Positions 14,536 to 24,700 of a DNA stretch of 52,387 nucleotides are shown in pieces (position 1 is the first letter of the stretch; every line of letters begins with the position of its first letter). The stretch covers positions 1 through 52,387 of the forward strand of contig JAIKZM010000199.1 in NCBI GenBank assembly GCA_024682215.1. The letters run 5' to 3'. Origin of the DNA: Saccharofermentans sp. GTDB lineage: Bacteria; Bacillota; Clostridia; Saccharofermentanales; Saccharofermentanaceae. The position numbers and the translations under genes were made by a program. Below the pieces are notes generated by a model. It was not told the origin of the DNA. It saw only the letters and a list, made by a program, of their open reading frames with translations, and made no database searches.

Positions 14536-16059
14536 TCACATTTCATGCATCCTGAACATAGCGGCTTCCGCAACGTCAGATCTGATCACGTCATCTCTTC
14601 CTTCATAGTCCGCTATCGTCCTCGCGAGCCTTAATGTCTTCTGATACCCCCTTGCGGAGAAAAGCCCCTTCGACGCCAGCTCCGAACAGTAATCCAGAAT
14701 GTCTTTCGAAAGCATCATTGCATCTGCGATGTTTGATGCCGTTACGCCGGAATTGAATGTCCGCTTCCCGTAACGTTCTCTTTGCCTCTCCCAGCAAAGA
14801 GCGATCTTCTCTCTTACCGCAGGGCTTTTCGCATCCCTTTCATCCGCATACATTAAAGCCATGTCATCCTTTCCGATCGAACGCATCTCGCTGAAGATGT
14901 CTATCCTCTCAAGGAAAGGACCTGACAGTTTGTTCATGTAACGCCTTATTGAACCCGCCGTACATCTGCATCTCGAACCCGGCTCATAGAACATGCCGCA
15001 TTTACACGGGTTTCCCGCTCCCACAAAGATAAGTTCCGCGGGATACGTACATACAATGCCGTTATGGAACAGCCTGACTTCACGGTCCTCGAGCGGTTTT
15101 CTCATTAGGTCCAATACCTGAGACGGGAATTCCATGATCTCATCTGCGAAAAGGACTCCGTGATTTGCCAGTGCCATCTCACCCGGGGTCATGCTCACCG
15201 CATTTCCCAACAGTTTTCCCGGTGTCACGTCCGGGCTTATCACCCTTACGGGACGGTCTGTACTGATCTTTGCGGCGGGCCCGTCCAGAGCCTCATAAAG
15301 CGCATACACATCTCCTGTTTCATCAGGATCCAGCGGAGGAAGGATCCCCGCCAGGATCCCGGCAGCCATGGTCTTGCCAGATCCCGGACTTCCGAGCAGG
15401 AGCATGTTATGAAACCCTGCTGCCGAAAGCACTATCGCCCTCTTGGTCTTCTCCTGTCCTTTAAGCATGGAGATGTCTATCCTTTCAGACACATCAGCCT
15501 CCATTTCACCGAGGTCAAACCTTTCAGGTCTGTATCCCGTGAATGCGAACACGGAGCTTGCATCGGAAAGTGTCTTTACGCACTGGCCCTGCGCTCCCGT
15601 ACAGCGTGCACTGTCACGCTCGTCTTCAGGAATGATCACATATTCAAATCCGGCTGTACGGGCTTTGTTCAGCCTTAATGCCGCTCCCGGAGTTCCTTTC
15701 ACGCTCCCGTCGAGGCTGAGTTCTCCCTCGGCGTACACTCTTTTCTCACGCGGGAACGGTATCTGGCCGGAAGCGAAAAGGATCCCGACAGCCATGGCCA
15801 GATCAAATCCCGAACCGGACTTTTTCATATATGCCGGTGTGATGTTTATGGTCACGTGTCCCTTCGGCATCTTATAGCCCGCCGACCCCAATGCGGATAT
15901 CAGCCTTCCTTGTGACTCCCTTATGGATGAATCGCACAATCCGATAACAGAGAAAGTCGGGATACCCGGCGTGACAGATATCTCAAGCTCTGATATGACG
16001 CATTCCGTGCCTCTTGTAAAACCCGAATAGATCCTTGCTACAGATGGTTTTCCTGACAT
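14536..16059 (-). CDS. comM: ComM/YifB-family Mg-chelatase-like AAA+ ATPase
   Basis: ComM is a hexameric helicase that promotes branch migration during transformation in studied species. The 507-residue protein has the Lon-protease-like N-terminal part (residues about 1-170), a Walker A GSPGSGKTM, a Walker B region (VLFADEIMEF), and the C-terminal Mg-chelatase-like part that contains CKCGMFYEPGSRCRC. The start is clear: AAAGGAGG stands just before the ATG. It heads the reverse run comM-dprA-topA-trmFO and is divergent from ychF across 140 bases. Confidence 0.92.
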   Translation of the reverse strand: MSGKPSVARIYSGFTRGTECVISELEISVTPGIPTFSVIGLCDSSIRESQGRLISALGSAGYKMPKGHVTINITPAYMKKSGSGFDLAMAVGILFASGQIPFPREKRVYAEGELSLDGSVKGTPGAALRLNKARTAGFEYVIIPEDERDSARCTGAQGQCVKTLSDASSVFAFTGYRPERFDLGEMEADVSERIDISMLKGQEKTKRAIVLSAAGFHNMLLLGSPGSGKTMAAGILAGILPPLDPDETGDVYALYEALDGPAAKISTDRPVRVISPDVTPGKLLGNAVSMTPGEMALANHGVLFADEIMEFPSQVLDLMRKPLEDREVRLFHNGIVCTYPAELIFVGAGNPCKCGMFYEPGSRCRCTAGSIRRYMNKLSGPFLERIDIFSEMRSIGKDDMALMYADERDAKSPAVREKIALCWERQRERYGKRTFNSGVTASNIADAMMLSKDILDYCSELASKGLFSARGYQKTLRLARTIADYEGRDDVIRSDVAEAAMFRMHEM

Positions 16060-16153
16060 ATGACGGCCTCCTTTGTATATATTCGTTCAGAATACCCCCG
16101 GAAGTCCTGTGAAAAACCATACAAAAGCCGACAAAAACCGACAAAGACAAGTG

Positions 16154-16162
16154 TGTTATAAT
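16154..16162 (+). promoter_or_regulatory. ychF promoter, extended -10 type
   Basis: TGTTATAAT (TATAAT at 16157-16162 with the extended TG) lies 38 bases before ychF. No good -35 box stands 17 bases upstream, which fits an extended -10 promoter. A second TATAAT occurs at 16171-16176. Confidence 0.6.
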
Positions 16163-16199
16163 GCTCGGGATATAATAATAGTAAAAGAGGTACCTATTT

Positions 16200-17291
16200 A
16201 TGAAATTAGGAATCGTCGGACTCCCGAACGTCGGCAAGAGTACATTGTTCAATGCCATCACCAGAGCAGGAGCCGAAGCTGCGAACTATCCCTTCTGCAC
16301 CATTGAGCCGAACGTCGGCGTAGTTGCCGTTCCTGACGAAAGACTTGATAAGCTCGCCGAGATCTACAATCCCGAGAAATACACTCCGGCCGTTGTAGAG
16401 TTCGTTGACATCGCAGGCCTCGTCGCAGGTGCCTCCAAGGGCGAAGGTCTCGGAAACAAGTTCCTTTCCAACATCAGGGAATGCGACGCGATCGTTCATG
16501 TCGTAAGATGCTTTGACGATCCCAACGTAGTTCACGTAAACGGAAACGCAGATCCTGCAAGGGACATCGAGACGATCGACGTTGAGCTCATCCTCTCCGA
16601 CCTCGAGATCATGGAAAAAAGAGTCGAACGCACAAAGAAGCTCTTAAGAGGCGGCGACAAGAAGATGCAGGCAGAGCTCGACTGCTATGAGAAGATCGTA
16701 TCTGTCCTCGCTGAAGGCAAGAGCGCAAGGACCATCGAGTTTACCGAAGACGAGCTCGAATTCACCGGTGACCTCCAGCTCATCTCCATGAAGCCCGTCC
16801 TCTACTGCGCAAACATCAAGGAAGATGACATCAAGAATCCTGATATCCCTTATGTTCATACCGTTGAAGAGATCGCAAAGAACGAGGGTTCCGGCGTAGT
16901 CGTCATCTCCGCAAAGATTGAGGAGGAACTCGGCCAGCTGGACGCTGAAGACCGTCAGGTATTCCTCGATGACCTCGGCATCGAGAGCGCCGGTCTCGAC
17001 AAGATGATCCAGGCTTCCTACACTCTCCTGGGTCTCATATCCTTCCTTACCGCAGGTCCCAAGGAAGTACGCGCATGGACCATCAAGAACGGCACCAAGG
17101 CTCCCCAGGCTGCAGGCAAGATCCACTCCGACTTTGAAAGAGGATTCATCCGCGCGGAAGTCGTTGCTTATGATGACCTCATGGCTTGCGGTTCATATAA
17201 CGCTGCCAAGGAAAAAGGCCTCGTAAGATCCGAAGGCAAGGAATACGTAATGCATGACGGTGACGTTGTAGTCTTCAGATTCAACGTCTGA
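16200..17291 (+). CDS. ychF: Redox-regulated ATPase YchF (Obg family, OLA1)
   Basis: YchF is an Obg-like P-loop protein that prefers ATP, binds ribosomes and affects stress responses. The G1 motif [12 protein letters not shown] stands at residues 6-17. The switch [17 protein letters not shown] is characteristic, and the usual GTP-specifying NKxD is absent: the corresponding position reads YCANIKEDD, consistent with ATP use. The TGS domain is at the C-terminus, with the near-invariant [10 protein letters not shown] and [10 protein letters not shown]. The 363-residue length is exact for the family. It is monocistronic, with its own promoter and a strong terminator. Confidence 0.97.
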   Translation: MKLGIVGLPNVGKSTLFNAITRAGAEAANYPFCTIEPNVGVVAVPDERLDKLAEIYNPEKYTPAVVEFVDIAGLVAGASKGEGLGNKFLSNIRECDAIVHVVRCFDDPNVVHVNGNADPARDIETIDVELILSDLEIMEKRVERTKKLLRGGDKKMQAELDCYEKIVSVLAEGKSARTIEFTEDELEFTGDLQLISMKPVLYCANIKEDDIKNPDIPYVHTVEEIAKNEGSGVVVISAKIEEELGQLDAEDRQVFLDDLGIESAGLDKMIQASYTLLGLISFLTAGPKEVRAWTIKNGTKAPQAAGKIHSDFERGFIRAEVVAYDDLMACGSYNAAKEKGLVRSEGKEYVMHDGDVVVFRFNV

Positions 17292-17314
17292 CATATCCTG
17301 ATAACAAAAACACA

Positions 17315-17344
17315 AAGGGTGTCTCAAATGAGGCACCCTTTTTT
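17315..17344 (+). terminator. ychF rho-independent terminator
   Basis: An 11-bp stem (AAGGGTGTCTC with GAGGCACCCTT, one G-U), loop AAAT, then six T. It starts 24 bases past the ychF stop. Confidence 0.93.
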
Positions 17345-17396
17345 CGAACAAAACTATCCGGCGACATCATACGAAGTAACCCGATATAGAGTAATC

Positions 17397-17431
17397 TTCC
17401 TAAAAAATTCCTGGAAACGTCTTTTTAGGAA
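17397..17431. repeat. AT-rich inverted repeat between ychF and the HdeD gene
   Basis: Arms TTCCTAAAAA (17397-17406) and TTTTTAGGAA (17422-17431) are perfect complements with a 15-base loop. The sequence between the ychF terminator and 17547 also holds several loose copies of TTTTAGG. Nothing else is seen there apart from a weak hairpin at 17517-17540. Confidence 0.45.
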
Positions 17432-17516
17432 AAAATCAGAGCACTTTATAGCAAATTTACTTATTTTTTGACTTTTAGATGGTGTTTTAGGTATTTTTCA
17501 GGAAAAACGAAAAGTC

Positions 17517-17540
17517 TGCGGCTTACGGTTTTAGGCCGCA
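17517..17540 (-). terminator. Possible terminator after the HdeD-like gene
   Basis: On the minus strand TGCGGC/GCCGCA pair around a 12-base loop, followed by AGACTTTT, eight bases past the stop of the HdeD-like gene. The T run is short, so this is a modest candidate for the end of the polA-coaE transcript. Confidence 0.45.
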
Positions 17541-17547
17541 ACTTTTA

Positions 17548-18102
17548 TCAGTTCTTTTTGAATGACTCCTCGGCAATGCTCTCTATGCCGCTTATGATGA
17601 ACGCTATGCCCGAGAAACGGATTACCGTGAGCGTACCGCTGAACGGGTTGATCAGCAGCGCTATGCCGGCTACGATCAGCGCAACAGAAAGCATAAGCAT
17701 GACACACCAAAGGATGTCTTTTAGCTTAGGAACGAGTGTACAGTTCCTAAGCTTAACGATTCCGTCAATGAGGAAATAAATACCGATGACGAATGACAGG
17801 AGCTGCATAACAAGATTCGGCCTGATCATGAAGATGATTCCGAGTACCGTAATGATTATCGAATAAACGAGAACGATCTCGGCACCTGCAGCGTTTCCGT
17901 AATTCTCTTCCTTAAATGACTTGATGCAAAGCGCATAATCGACGGCACCTGCGATTCCCGCGACTACGAGAACGATGCCCCAGAGTATTCCAAGCACGCC
18001 TGAAACAGTTTCCGGGAACAGGAAAAAGAACACACCCGCAAGTGCGGTCATGAAACCGCTTATGTATTTCGGGACTCTGGAAACGCTCTTATTCTTTGTC
18101 AT
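17548..18102 (-). CDS. HdeD/DUF308-family membrane protein
   Basis: The 184-residue protein has about six hydrophobic segments and the repeated pattern of the HdeD/DUF308 family (IYFLIDGIVKL, AFIISGIESI, GIVLVVAGIAGAVDY). These are inner-membrane proteins; HdeD of E. coli is linked to acid resistance, but family members in Bacillota have no settled role. It overlaps the stop of the gene before it by 14 bases and is the last gene of the 17548-27012 reverse block. Confidence 0.75.
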   Translation of the reverse strand: MTKNKSVSRVPKYISGFMTALAGVFFFLFPETVSGVLGILWGIVLVVAGIAGAVDYALCIKSFKEENYGNAAGAEIVLVYSIIITVLGIIFMIRPNLVMQLLSFVIGIYFLIDGIVKLRNCTLVPKLKDILWCVMLMLSVALIVAGIALLINPFSGTLTVIRFSGIAFIISGIESIAEESFKKN

Positions 18103-18433
18103 CAGACTTTTCTTCCTTCACGGTTACATCGGCATTCCGGGTTGCTGCGTTCGCTATCGCCTTGGACAGGTTTGCTATGAGTATATACGTTACGATGAAT
18201 ACTGTCATTATCATGACTTCCGATATGACTATGAAAGCCACAGGAACGCCTTTAAGGGCGAATGCCAGGATGAGGATCAGAATGGTTCCCGATATATAAA
18301 CGGCTGAACCCGCCCTGTAGTAATTCCTGAACTTGCCGGAAAACAGAGGATTCTTTGTAAACAGCAGATATACGAAAAACAGTACGGAGACCGCCGTAAA
18401 ACATGCCGCCGTGATCACCGCTGCCGTATTCAT
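18089..18433 (-). CDS. Small membrane protein, unknown
   Basis: I do not recognise this 114-residue protein. It has three hydrophobic segments: near 4-26 (the opening MNTAAVITAACFTAVSVLF), near 40-58 and near 63-88. The C-terminal tail is charged and ends near DVTVKEEKSDDKE. I start it at the ATG at 18433, which overlaps the coaE stop as ATGA; a longer frame would read into coaE. It overlaps the HdeD-like gene, so these two small membrane proteins are coupled to coaE. Confidence 0.6.
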   Translation of the reverse strand: MNTAAVITAACFTAVSVLFFVYLLFTKNPLFSGKFRNYYRAGSAVYISGTILILILAFALKGVPVAFIVISEVMIMTVFIVTYILIANLSKAIANAATRNADVTVKEEKSDDKE

Positions 18434-19035
18434 ATCCTGATACCCCTCGAATGGAGCTGCTCCTTGATGAGCTTTTCGACCTTGTCGTTCAGGCTTTCGA
18501 GATCCCATGAATTATCGATCGAGAAATCGCCCAAAGCGCAGTACTCGTCATCAGACATCTGCATGTCGATCCTCCTGCCGGCTTCCTCCTTTTCAAGGCC
18601 GCGCTTTGCAAGCCTTGCAAGCCTTACGTCCTTGTCGCATGTCACGACCCAGATCTGGTCGCACATGTCGGTAAACCTGGTTACGGGGATCGGAACATCG
18701 AGAACGACACACTTTGTCCCCTTCTCTTTTTCCTTCTGGACCTGTTCTTCCATTTCATCGAAAACAAACCTGTGAACGATGGAACTCAGGACATCGAGCT
18801 TTTTCTTATCAGAAAAAACGATCTGCGAAACAGCCTTGCGGTTCATTACCCCGCCCGCGCTTATGGCTTTGGGGCCGAATTCCTCAGCAATCGCAGGGAT
18901 TGCCTTTCCTCCGGGTTCGGTTACTTTTCTGGAGATCTCGTCGGCATCAAGCACAAGGACACCCTTTTCGCGAAGGATGCCGCTTACAGTACTCTTTCCG
19001 CTTCCGATCCCGCCTGTGATTCCAAGTACAAACAT
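18430..19035 (-). CDS. coaE: Dephospho-CoA kinase
   Basis: CoaE phosphorylates the ribose 3'-hydroxyl of dephospho-CoA, the last step of coenzyme A synthesis. The P-loop GITGGIGSGKST lies at residues 5-16. Family blocks LDADEISRKV, IVHRFVF and VLDVPI follow. The 201-residue length is standard. The ATG shares one base with the polA stop (TAATG), and coaE follows polA in many Bacillota. The supply of CoA fits the neighbouring CoA-dehydratase activase only loosely. Confidence 0.95.
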   Translation of the reverse strand: MFVLGITGGIGSGKSTVSGILREKGVLVLDADEISRKVTEPGGKAIPAIAEEFGPKAISAGGVMNRKAVSQIVFSDKKKLDVLSSIVHRFVFDEMEEQVQKEKEKGTKCVVLDVPIPVTRFTDMCDQIWVVTCDKDVRLARLAKRGLEKEEAGRRIDMQMSDDEYCALGDFSIDNSWDLESLNDKVEKLIKEQLHSRGIRI

Positions 19036-21734
19036 TATTTAGCGCTGAGCCAGTCCTTTCCTGTACCCACTTCGGCAACGAGCGGTACCGACAATAACGC
19101 TGAAGCCTCCATCTCCCTCTTGAGGATCTCAGATGCCTTTTCAGCATCCTTTTCGGGGCATTCTACTATAAGTTCGTCATGTACCTGCATGACGAGTTTC
19201 GCATCGGGAAGTTCGTTCTTGAGCGCATCGCTGACGCGGTTCATGGCAATCTTGATTATGTCGGCCGCAGTACCCTGGATAGGCGTGTTCATCGCGGCTC
19301 TGAAACCGAAATTCCTTATGTTCCTGTTCTGGCTCTTGAGTTCTGACAAGATCCTCTTCCTGCCGAACATCGTCTCGACATAACCGTTCTTCTCACCGTT
19401 TTCCTTGAGGCCGTTCAGATACTTCATTATGCCGGGGAACTGATTCTCGTATTCCTTGATGAGAGTTCCCGCCTCCTTGAAGCCGATTCCGAGATCAGTC
19501 GCAAGGCCGTAATCGGAAATGCCGTAAATGATACTGAAATTGACTGTTTTGGCGATTGAACGCATCTTATGGGTAACGGCATCCTCGTTAACGCCGTAAA
19601 CCTTGGCGGCAGTCTTCCTGTGGATGTCCTCACCATCGATGAACGCGGAGCACATGGTCTCGTCATTTGAGAGCGCAGCCAAAAGCCTGAGTTCAATCTG
19701 TGAATAGTCGGCATCGACGAGAACACAGCCTTCAGAAGCCGTAAATGCCTCTCTGAGCCTCGATCCCTCATCAGACCTTACCGGGATGTTCTGAAGGTTA
19801 GGCTCGGTCGAGGAAAGCCTTCCCGTGTTGGTCATTGCCTGCGTGAACGTGGTATGTATGCGTCCGTCATTCCTGATGGAACGCGTAAGTCCTGCAGCAT
19901 AAGTGGAATCGAGCTTTGAAAGCTCTCTGTACTTGATTATCTCTTCGATCACCGGATGGTATTCCCTGAGCCTGTTGAGCTCATCAATACCCGTGGAAAA
20001 CGCGCCGTTCTTGCCCTTCTTGCCGTGAGGAAGGTTCAGGCCTTTCTCGCCGTAGAGAACGTCTCCGAGCTGTTTCGGCGAATTGACGTTAAAATGCATC
20101 CCTGTCAGATCAAAGATGCGCGCTTCAATATCTTCGAGCCTGTTCGTGTATTCTGCGTGGAGCGCATCGAGCCTTTCGCGCGAAACGTGCATTCCAGCAC
20201 GCTCGATCCTGTCGAGGGTTATTACGAGCGGGAACTCGATGTCAAAGAGGAGCTTTCTGATCTTCTCTTCGCTTTCAAGCTTATGCAGAAGGATCCTGGC
20301 CACTGCGGTTATGCAGCAAAGACGTCTGCCTTCTTTTTTGAGCTCCTCTTCAACGTTTACAGAAGATGAAAGCTCGTCAAAAAGCGACAGCTGCACGGCC
20401 TTGTTCTTCTCCTCGATGACCGGATAGAGCGATCCGGTCGTATATTCATAAAGCCTCTCAAGGTCAGACTTGCCTTCGATGAGATTCATTACATATCCGC
20501 AGATCTCGATGTCGAAGACCGAGTTTACCGCAGGGAGAGGCTTATCTATCTGCTTTGACCTGTCCTTGTACCCGTATGCCGCAGGGATAATATTCCCTTT
20601 AGAAAAGGCCTTCAACGCCTCTTCTTCGGTCATGCAGTAAAGCTTTGCATTATCGCAATCGAGCAGCAGCACGTACTTGCCGTTCGATGTGGTGACAAAA
20701 TCAATGCCGGCGGCGAGCTCGCCTGCGGGAAGTTCACATCCGCCCATAACGAGTTCGAAGCCGTCGTTTAAGAGCGCTGCAAGCTTATCCATAACAGCCT
20801 TGGAAGCTTCGTCCATCTCCTGTGCGGGAGCTGCAGCTTCGCTTCTCTGCATGCCGTCAAGGCCGAACTTTTTAATGAGCATCTTGAGCGACAGGGCCGA
20901 GAGCCTGTTATACAGCGCCTGGCTGTCGGAAGGTGTCCCGGAGAAAACAGCCTTATCAAGACCGAACGGTACGGGAGCATCCCTGTCGATCGTGCAGAGC
21001 TTGATATTCATGGCAAGAAGATCTCCTGAAGAAGAGATCCTTGCACTCAATGCGGGAGAAAGCTTGTCTGCGTTTGCCATTACTCCTTCACACGAACCGT
21101 AATCGGCAATGAGCTTGAACGCCGTCTTCTCGCCTACTTTTTCAACTCCCTTGATATTGTCCGAGTTATCACCCATCAGCGCCTTTACCTGAACAAAAAC
21201 TTCAGGCTTAACGCCGTAGGTCGTTTCAAATCTTTCCCTGTCGAAAAGGACTCTCGGTTCTTTGTCCTTGCCCGACTGCGGCATTACGACGGAGACTCTG
21301 TCGGAAATGAGCTGGAAATCGTCGTGATCGCCGCTGAATATGAATACATCCATGCCGGCCTGTTCGCCCATCTTTGAGAGCGTTCCTATGAGGTCATCGG
21401 CTTCATATCCGGCAAGCTCCATACGGGATACTCCCCAGAGATCGAGGATCTCCTTTACAACGGGCATCTGTGCGGCAAGATCGTCAGGCATACCTTTTCT
21501 GTTTGCCTTGTAATCAGCGCTCATCTTATGTCTGAACGTTGGTTCTCTCCTGTCGAAAAGAACGCAGACACTGTCGGGCTTATATTCACCCATAACGCCC
21601 AGGATCGAATTGAAGAAGCCGTTAACGGCTCCTGTAGGCGTACCGTCAGGCGCCGTCATTGGCGCGCGTCCTATAACCGCATAGTATGCGCGGTTGATTA
21701 TAGAGTTACCGTCTACTAAAAGGAGCCTGCTCAT
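19035..21734 (-). CDS. polA: DNA polymerase I
   Basis: PolA fills gaps and removes RNA primers. The N-terminal 5'-3' nuclease (about 1-290) retains its acidic motifs (LLVDGNSIINRAYY, YEADDLIGTL, MGDNSDNIKGV). The polymerase domain (about 480-899) has motif A (VDADYSQIELR), the O-helix segment KTVNFSIIYG and motif C (QVHDELIVE). The middle 3'-5' exonuclease region is present in length, but the catalytic DxE pair is not visible: the equivalent segment reads VFDIEICGYVMNL. Proofreading is therefore probably lost, as in the Bacillus enzymes. It stands two bases after the activase gene. Confidence 0.95.
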   Translation of the reverse strand: MSRLLLVDGNSIINRAYYAVIGRAPMTAPDGTPTGAVNGFFNSILGVMGEYKPDSVCVLFDRREPTFRHKMSADYKANRKGMPDDLAAQMPVVKEILDLWGVSRMELAGYEADDLIGTLSKMGEQAGMDVFIFSGDHDDFQLISDRVSVVMPQSGKDKEPRVLFDRERFETTYGVKPEVFVQVKALMGDNSDNIKGVEKVGEKTAFKLIADYGSCEGVMANADKLSPALSARISSSGDLLAMNIKLCTIDRDAPVPFGLDKAVFSGTPSDSQALYNRLSALSLKMLIKKFGLDGMQRSEAAAPAQEMDEASKAVMDKLAALLNDGFELVMGGCELPAGELAAGIDFVTTSNGKYVLLLDCDNAKLYCMTEEEALKAFSKGNIIPAAYGYKDRSKQIDKPLPAVNSVFDIEICGYVMNLIEGKSDLERLYEYTTGSLYPVIEEKNKAVQLSLFDELSSSVNVEEELKKEGRRLCCITAVARILLHKLESEEKIRKLLFDIEFPLVITLDRIERAGMHVSRERLDALHAEYTNRLEDIEARIFDLTGMHFNVNSPKQLGDVLYGEKGLNLPHGKKGKNGAFSTGIDELNRLREYHPVIEEIIKYRELSKLDSTYAAGLTRSIRNDGRIHTTFTQAMTNTGRLSSTEPNLQNIPVRSDEGSRLREAFTASEGCVLVDADYSQIELRLLAALSNDETMCSAFIDGEDIHRKTAAKVYGVNEDAVTHKMRSIAKTVNFSIIYGISDYGLATDLGIGFKEAGTLIKEYENQFPGIMKYLNGLKENGEKNGYVETMFGRKRILSELKSQNRNIRNFGFRAAMNTPIQGTAADIIKIAMNRVSDALKNELPDAKLVMQVHDELIVECPEKDAEKASEILKREMEASALLSVPLVAEVGTGKDWLSAK

Positions 21735-21736
21735 TA

Positions 21737-24700
21737 TCAGTCCTCCACGGGTGATCCGCCCTGGGATCTTTTCTGCTCTTCGATCTCCTTGTTCCTGACC
21801 GTGTGAGCGGTGCTGATCATGAGCTTGATGCGGTTGAGCTGGTTAGCTTCAGATGCACCCGGGTCATAGTCGATCGGAATGATGTTCGAATTCGGATACT
21901 GGCGGCGGAGTTCCTTGATCATGCCCTTGCCGGTTACATGGTTAGGCAGGCAAGCAAAAGGCTGCGCACAGATTATGTTCGGAACGCCGTCCTGGATAAG
22001 CTCGATCATTTCAGCCGTAAGGAACCATCCCTCTCCGCATGAGTTGCCGCAGCTCAGGACACTTGAAGACTTCTCGGCGAGTTCCTGGATCCTCTCGGTC
22101 AGCATGAACTTGCCGCCTGTAGCCTTAAACTCGCGGTTGATGGGCTTTCTCAAAGACTCAAGGAACTTAATTCCCTGCTTCATGATATATCCTGTCTTCT
22201 TGCTCTTGCCGAGGTTCTCAGCCTGCCAGATCGGGTTGTACGCACAGTAAAGGAAGAAATCCAAAACGCCGGGCAGCACGCCTTCGCAGCCTTCCGCCTC
22301 GATAACGTCGATCGCGTTGTTGTTTGCGTCAGGCTGGAACTTGACGAGGATCTCGCCTACGAGTCCTACCCTCGGCTTTCTGGGAATGTCGAGGAGCGGG
22401 AGAGCGTCAAATTTCTGAACGGCAAACTTGATGAATGCCTTGTACTTTGTGATGACAGGAACATTCTCGAGATCAACGCCGATGTCTGCAAGGCAGTCGC
22501 GGATCTTTTTCTTCTGCTCGGGCGACTTCGAATAGTAGCTGTTAGGCATCATCTTGTCGTAGCGTTCTGAGAGATCGTCTGAAACGCCCTTGGGATTGAG
22601 CATGCGGCGGCCGATCTTGTTGATGTATGAATAAAGCGCATTTGCGGAACCTTCAACCTTCTCGTAAGGCCTTACGCGCAGGAGCAGTGTAGTAAGCATG
22701 TCTCCGAGGCTCAGAGCCTTGACCGCATCAAGCAAGAATCCTGCCGTGTATTCGAATCCCTCATTCTTCTCGAATCTCTGAGCAGATATCGTGATTACGG
22801 GGATCTGCGGATAACCCGCTTCCCTCAGGGCTTTTCTTAAGAATGCAACATAGTTTGTGGCACGGCATCCTCCGCCCGTCTGCGTGATGGCGAGCGTCGT
22901 ATTGTCGGGATCGATATCGCCCTTGAGGATCGCGTTGATCATCTGACCGATAACGATTATCGTCGGGAAACATGCGTCGTTGTTAACGTATTTAAGACCG
23001 CACTCGATATCTTCCCTCGTTGCCTGCTTGAGGAGCTTGAGCTTATATCCGTGCTTATGGAAAACAGCTTCAACGAACTCAAACTGGATCGGAGCCATCT
23101 GCGGAGCAAGAATAGTATGGTTCTTCTTGTTCTCCTTGGTAAACTCCACCCTGCGCATCGTGTAAGGAGCGTCATCAGGCTGAGCGTCAGCCGACGGATA
23201 GAGCTTTTCTACAGCAGTGCCGCTCTGCTCAAGTTCTGCACGCTCGTTCATGGCAACAACGAGTGATCTCATTCTGATCCTTGCAGCACCGAGGTTGCTT
23301 ACCTCGTCGATCTTAAGCAGCGTATAGAGCTTGCCTGAAGATTCGAGGATCTCCTGGACCTGATCCGAAGTAACGGCGTCAAGTCCGCATCCGAAGCTCG
23401 TAAGCTGGACAAGTTCAAGGTCCGGCCTTGTGATAACGTAAGCGGCTGCCTCGTAAAGTCTTGTGTGATACATCCACTGGTCGATTACGCGGATAGGACG
23501 CTTGAGCCTTCCGGGTCTTGCGACAGAGTCCTCTGTAAGGACTGCAAGTCCGAGTGAATTGATCATCTCAGGGATTCCGTGGTTGATCTCCGGATCGATG
23601 TGGTAAGGCCTGCCTGCGAGAACAACGCCCTTAAGGCCCTTCTCTTCCATTTCCTTCAGGATCTCTATGCCCTTTTGACGGATGTCTTCCTTGAAGTTGA
23701 AATACTCCTCTGCACCTGCAGCAACTGCCGCTTTGGCTTCTTTGAGCGAAACCGCAGTGTAATCGAAGATCTTGACGAGCTGCTCTGCAACGCAGTCAAG
23801 ATTGTCCAAAGGCATAAAAGGATTGAGATAACGTATCTCCTTTTCCTTGAGGTTCTCAACGTTGTTACGGATAACCTCAGGGTAAGAGCATACGATCGGG
23901 CAGTTATAGTGGTTGTTTGAACCCTGGTTCTCAATATTCTCATAAGGAACATCAGGATAGAATATCGTCTTGATGCCTCGTGAGATAAGGTTCTCGATAT
24001 GGCCGTGCGCAAGCTTTGCGGGATAGCAGACGGACTCCGAAGGGATCGTCTCCATACCCGATTCGTAGAGCTTGTGCGAAGATCTTGCTGAAATGAGGAC
24101 CCTGAATCCGAGCTTTGTAAGCACCGTAAACCAGAACGGATAATTCTCATACTGGTTCAATACTCTCGGGATGCCGATCTCGCCTCTGGGTGCATCCTCA
24201 AGCTTAAGCGGCTGATATTTGAATGTCCTGTTGTACTTGTAAGCAAACAGGTTGGGTATCTTTTCCTTCTGATCCGCGGGTTCTTTATCAAGAGCGATGT
24301 CCTCGCCTCTTTCGCAACGGTTTCCGGAAACGAACTTCCTGCCGTTGGAGAACGTTGCGATCGTAAGCCTGCAGTGGTTCGTGCATCCCGGGCACTGAGT
24401 ATTCTCAGTCTCCATGGTGAAAGAATCGAGTTCATCTCTTCCGAGGAGCTTTGATCTGGCACCGTCCTTGCAGCGTCTCTGCGCAATGAGGGCGGCACCG
24501 AAAGCACCCATAAGCCCTGCAACGTTCGGTCTGATGACGTCTCTCTTTGAAACGAGCTCAAAGCAGCGCAGGATAGCGTCATTGAGGAATGTACCGCCCT
24601 GAACGACGATGTTCTTGCCGAGCTGCTCGGTATCTCGGATCTTGATGACCTTGTAAAGAGCATTTCTGACTACTGAATACGAAAGGCCTGCAGAGATGTC

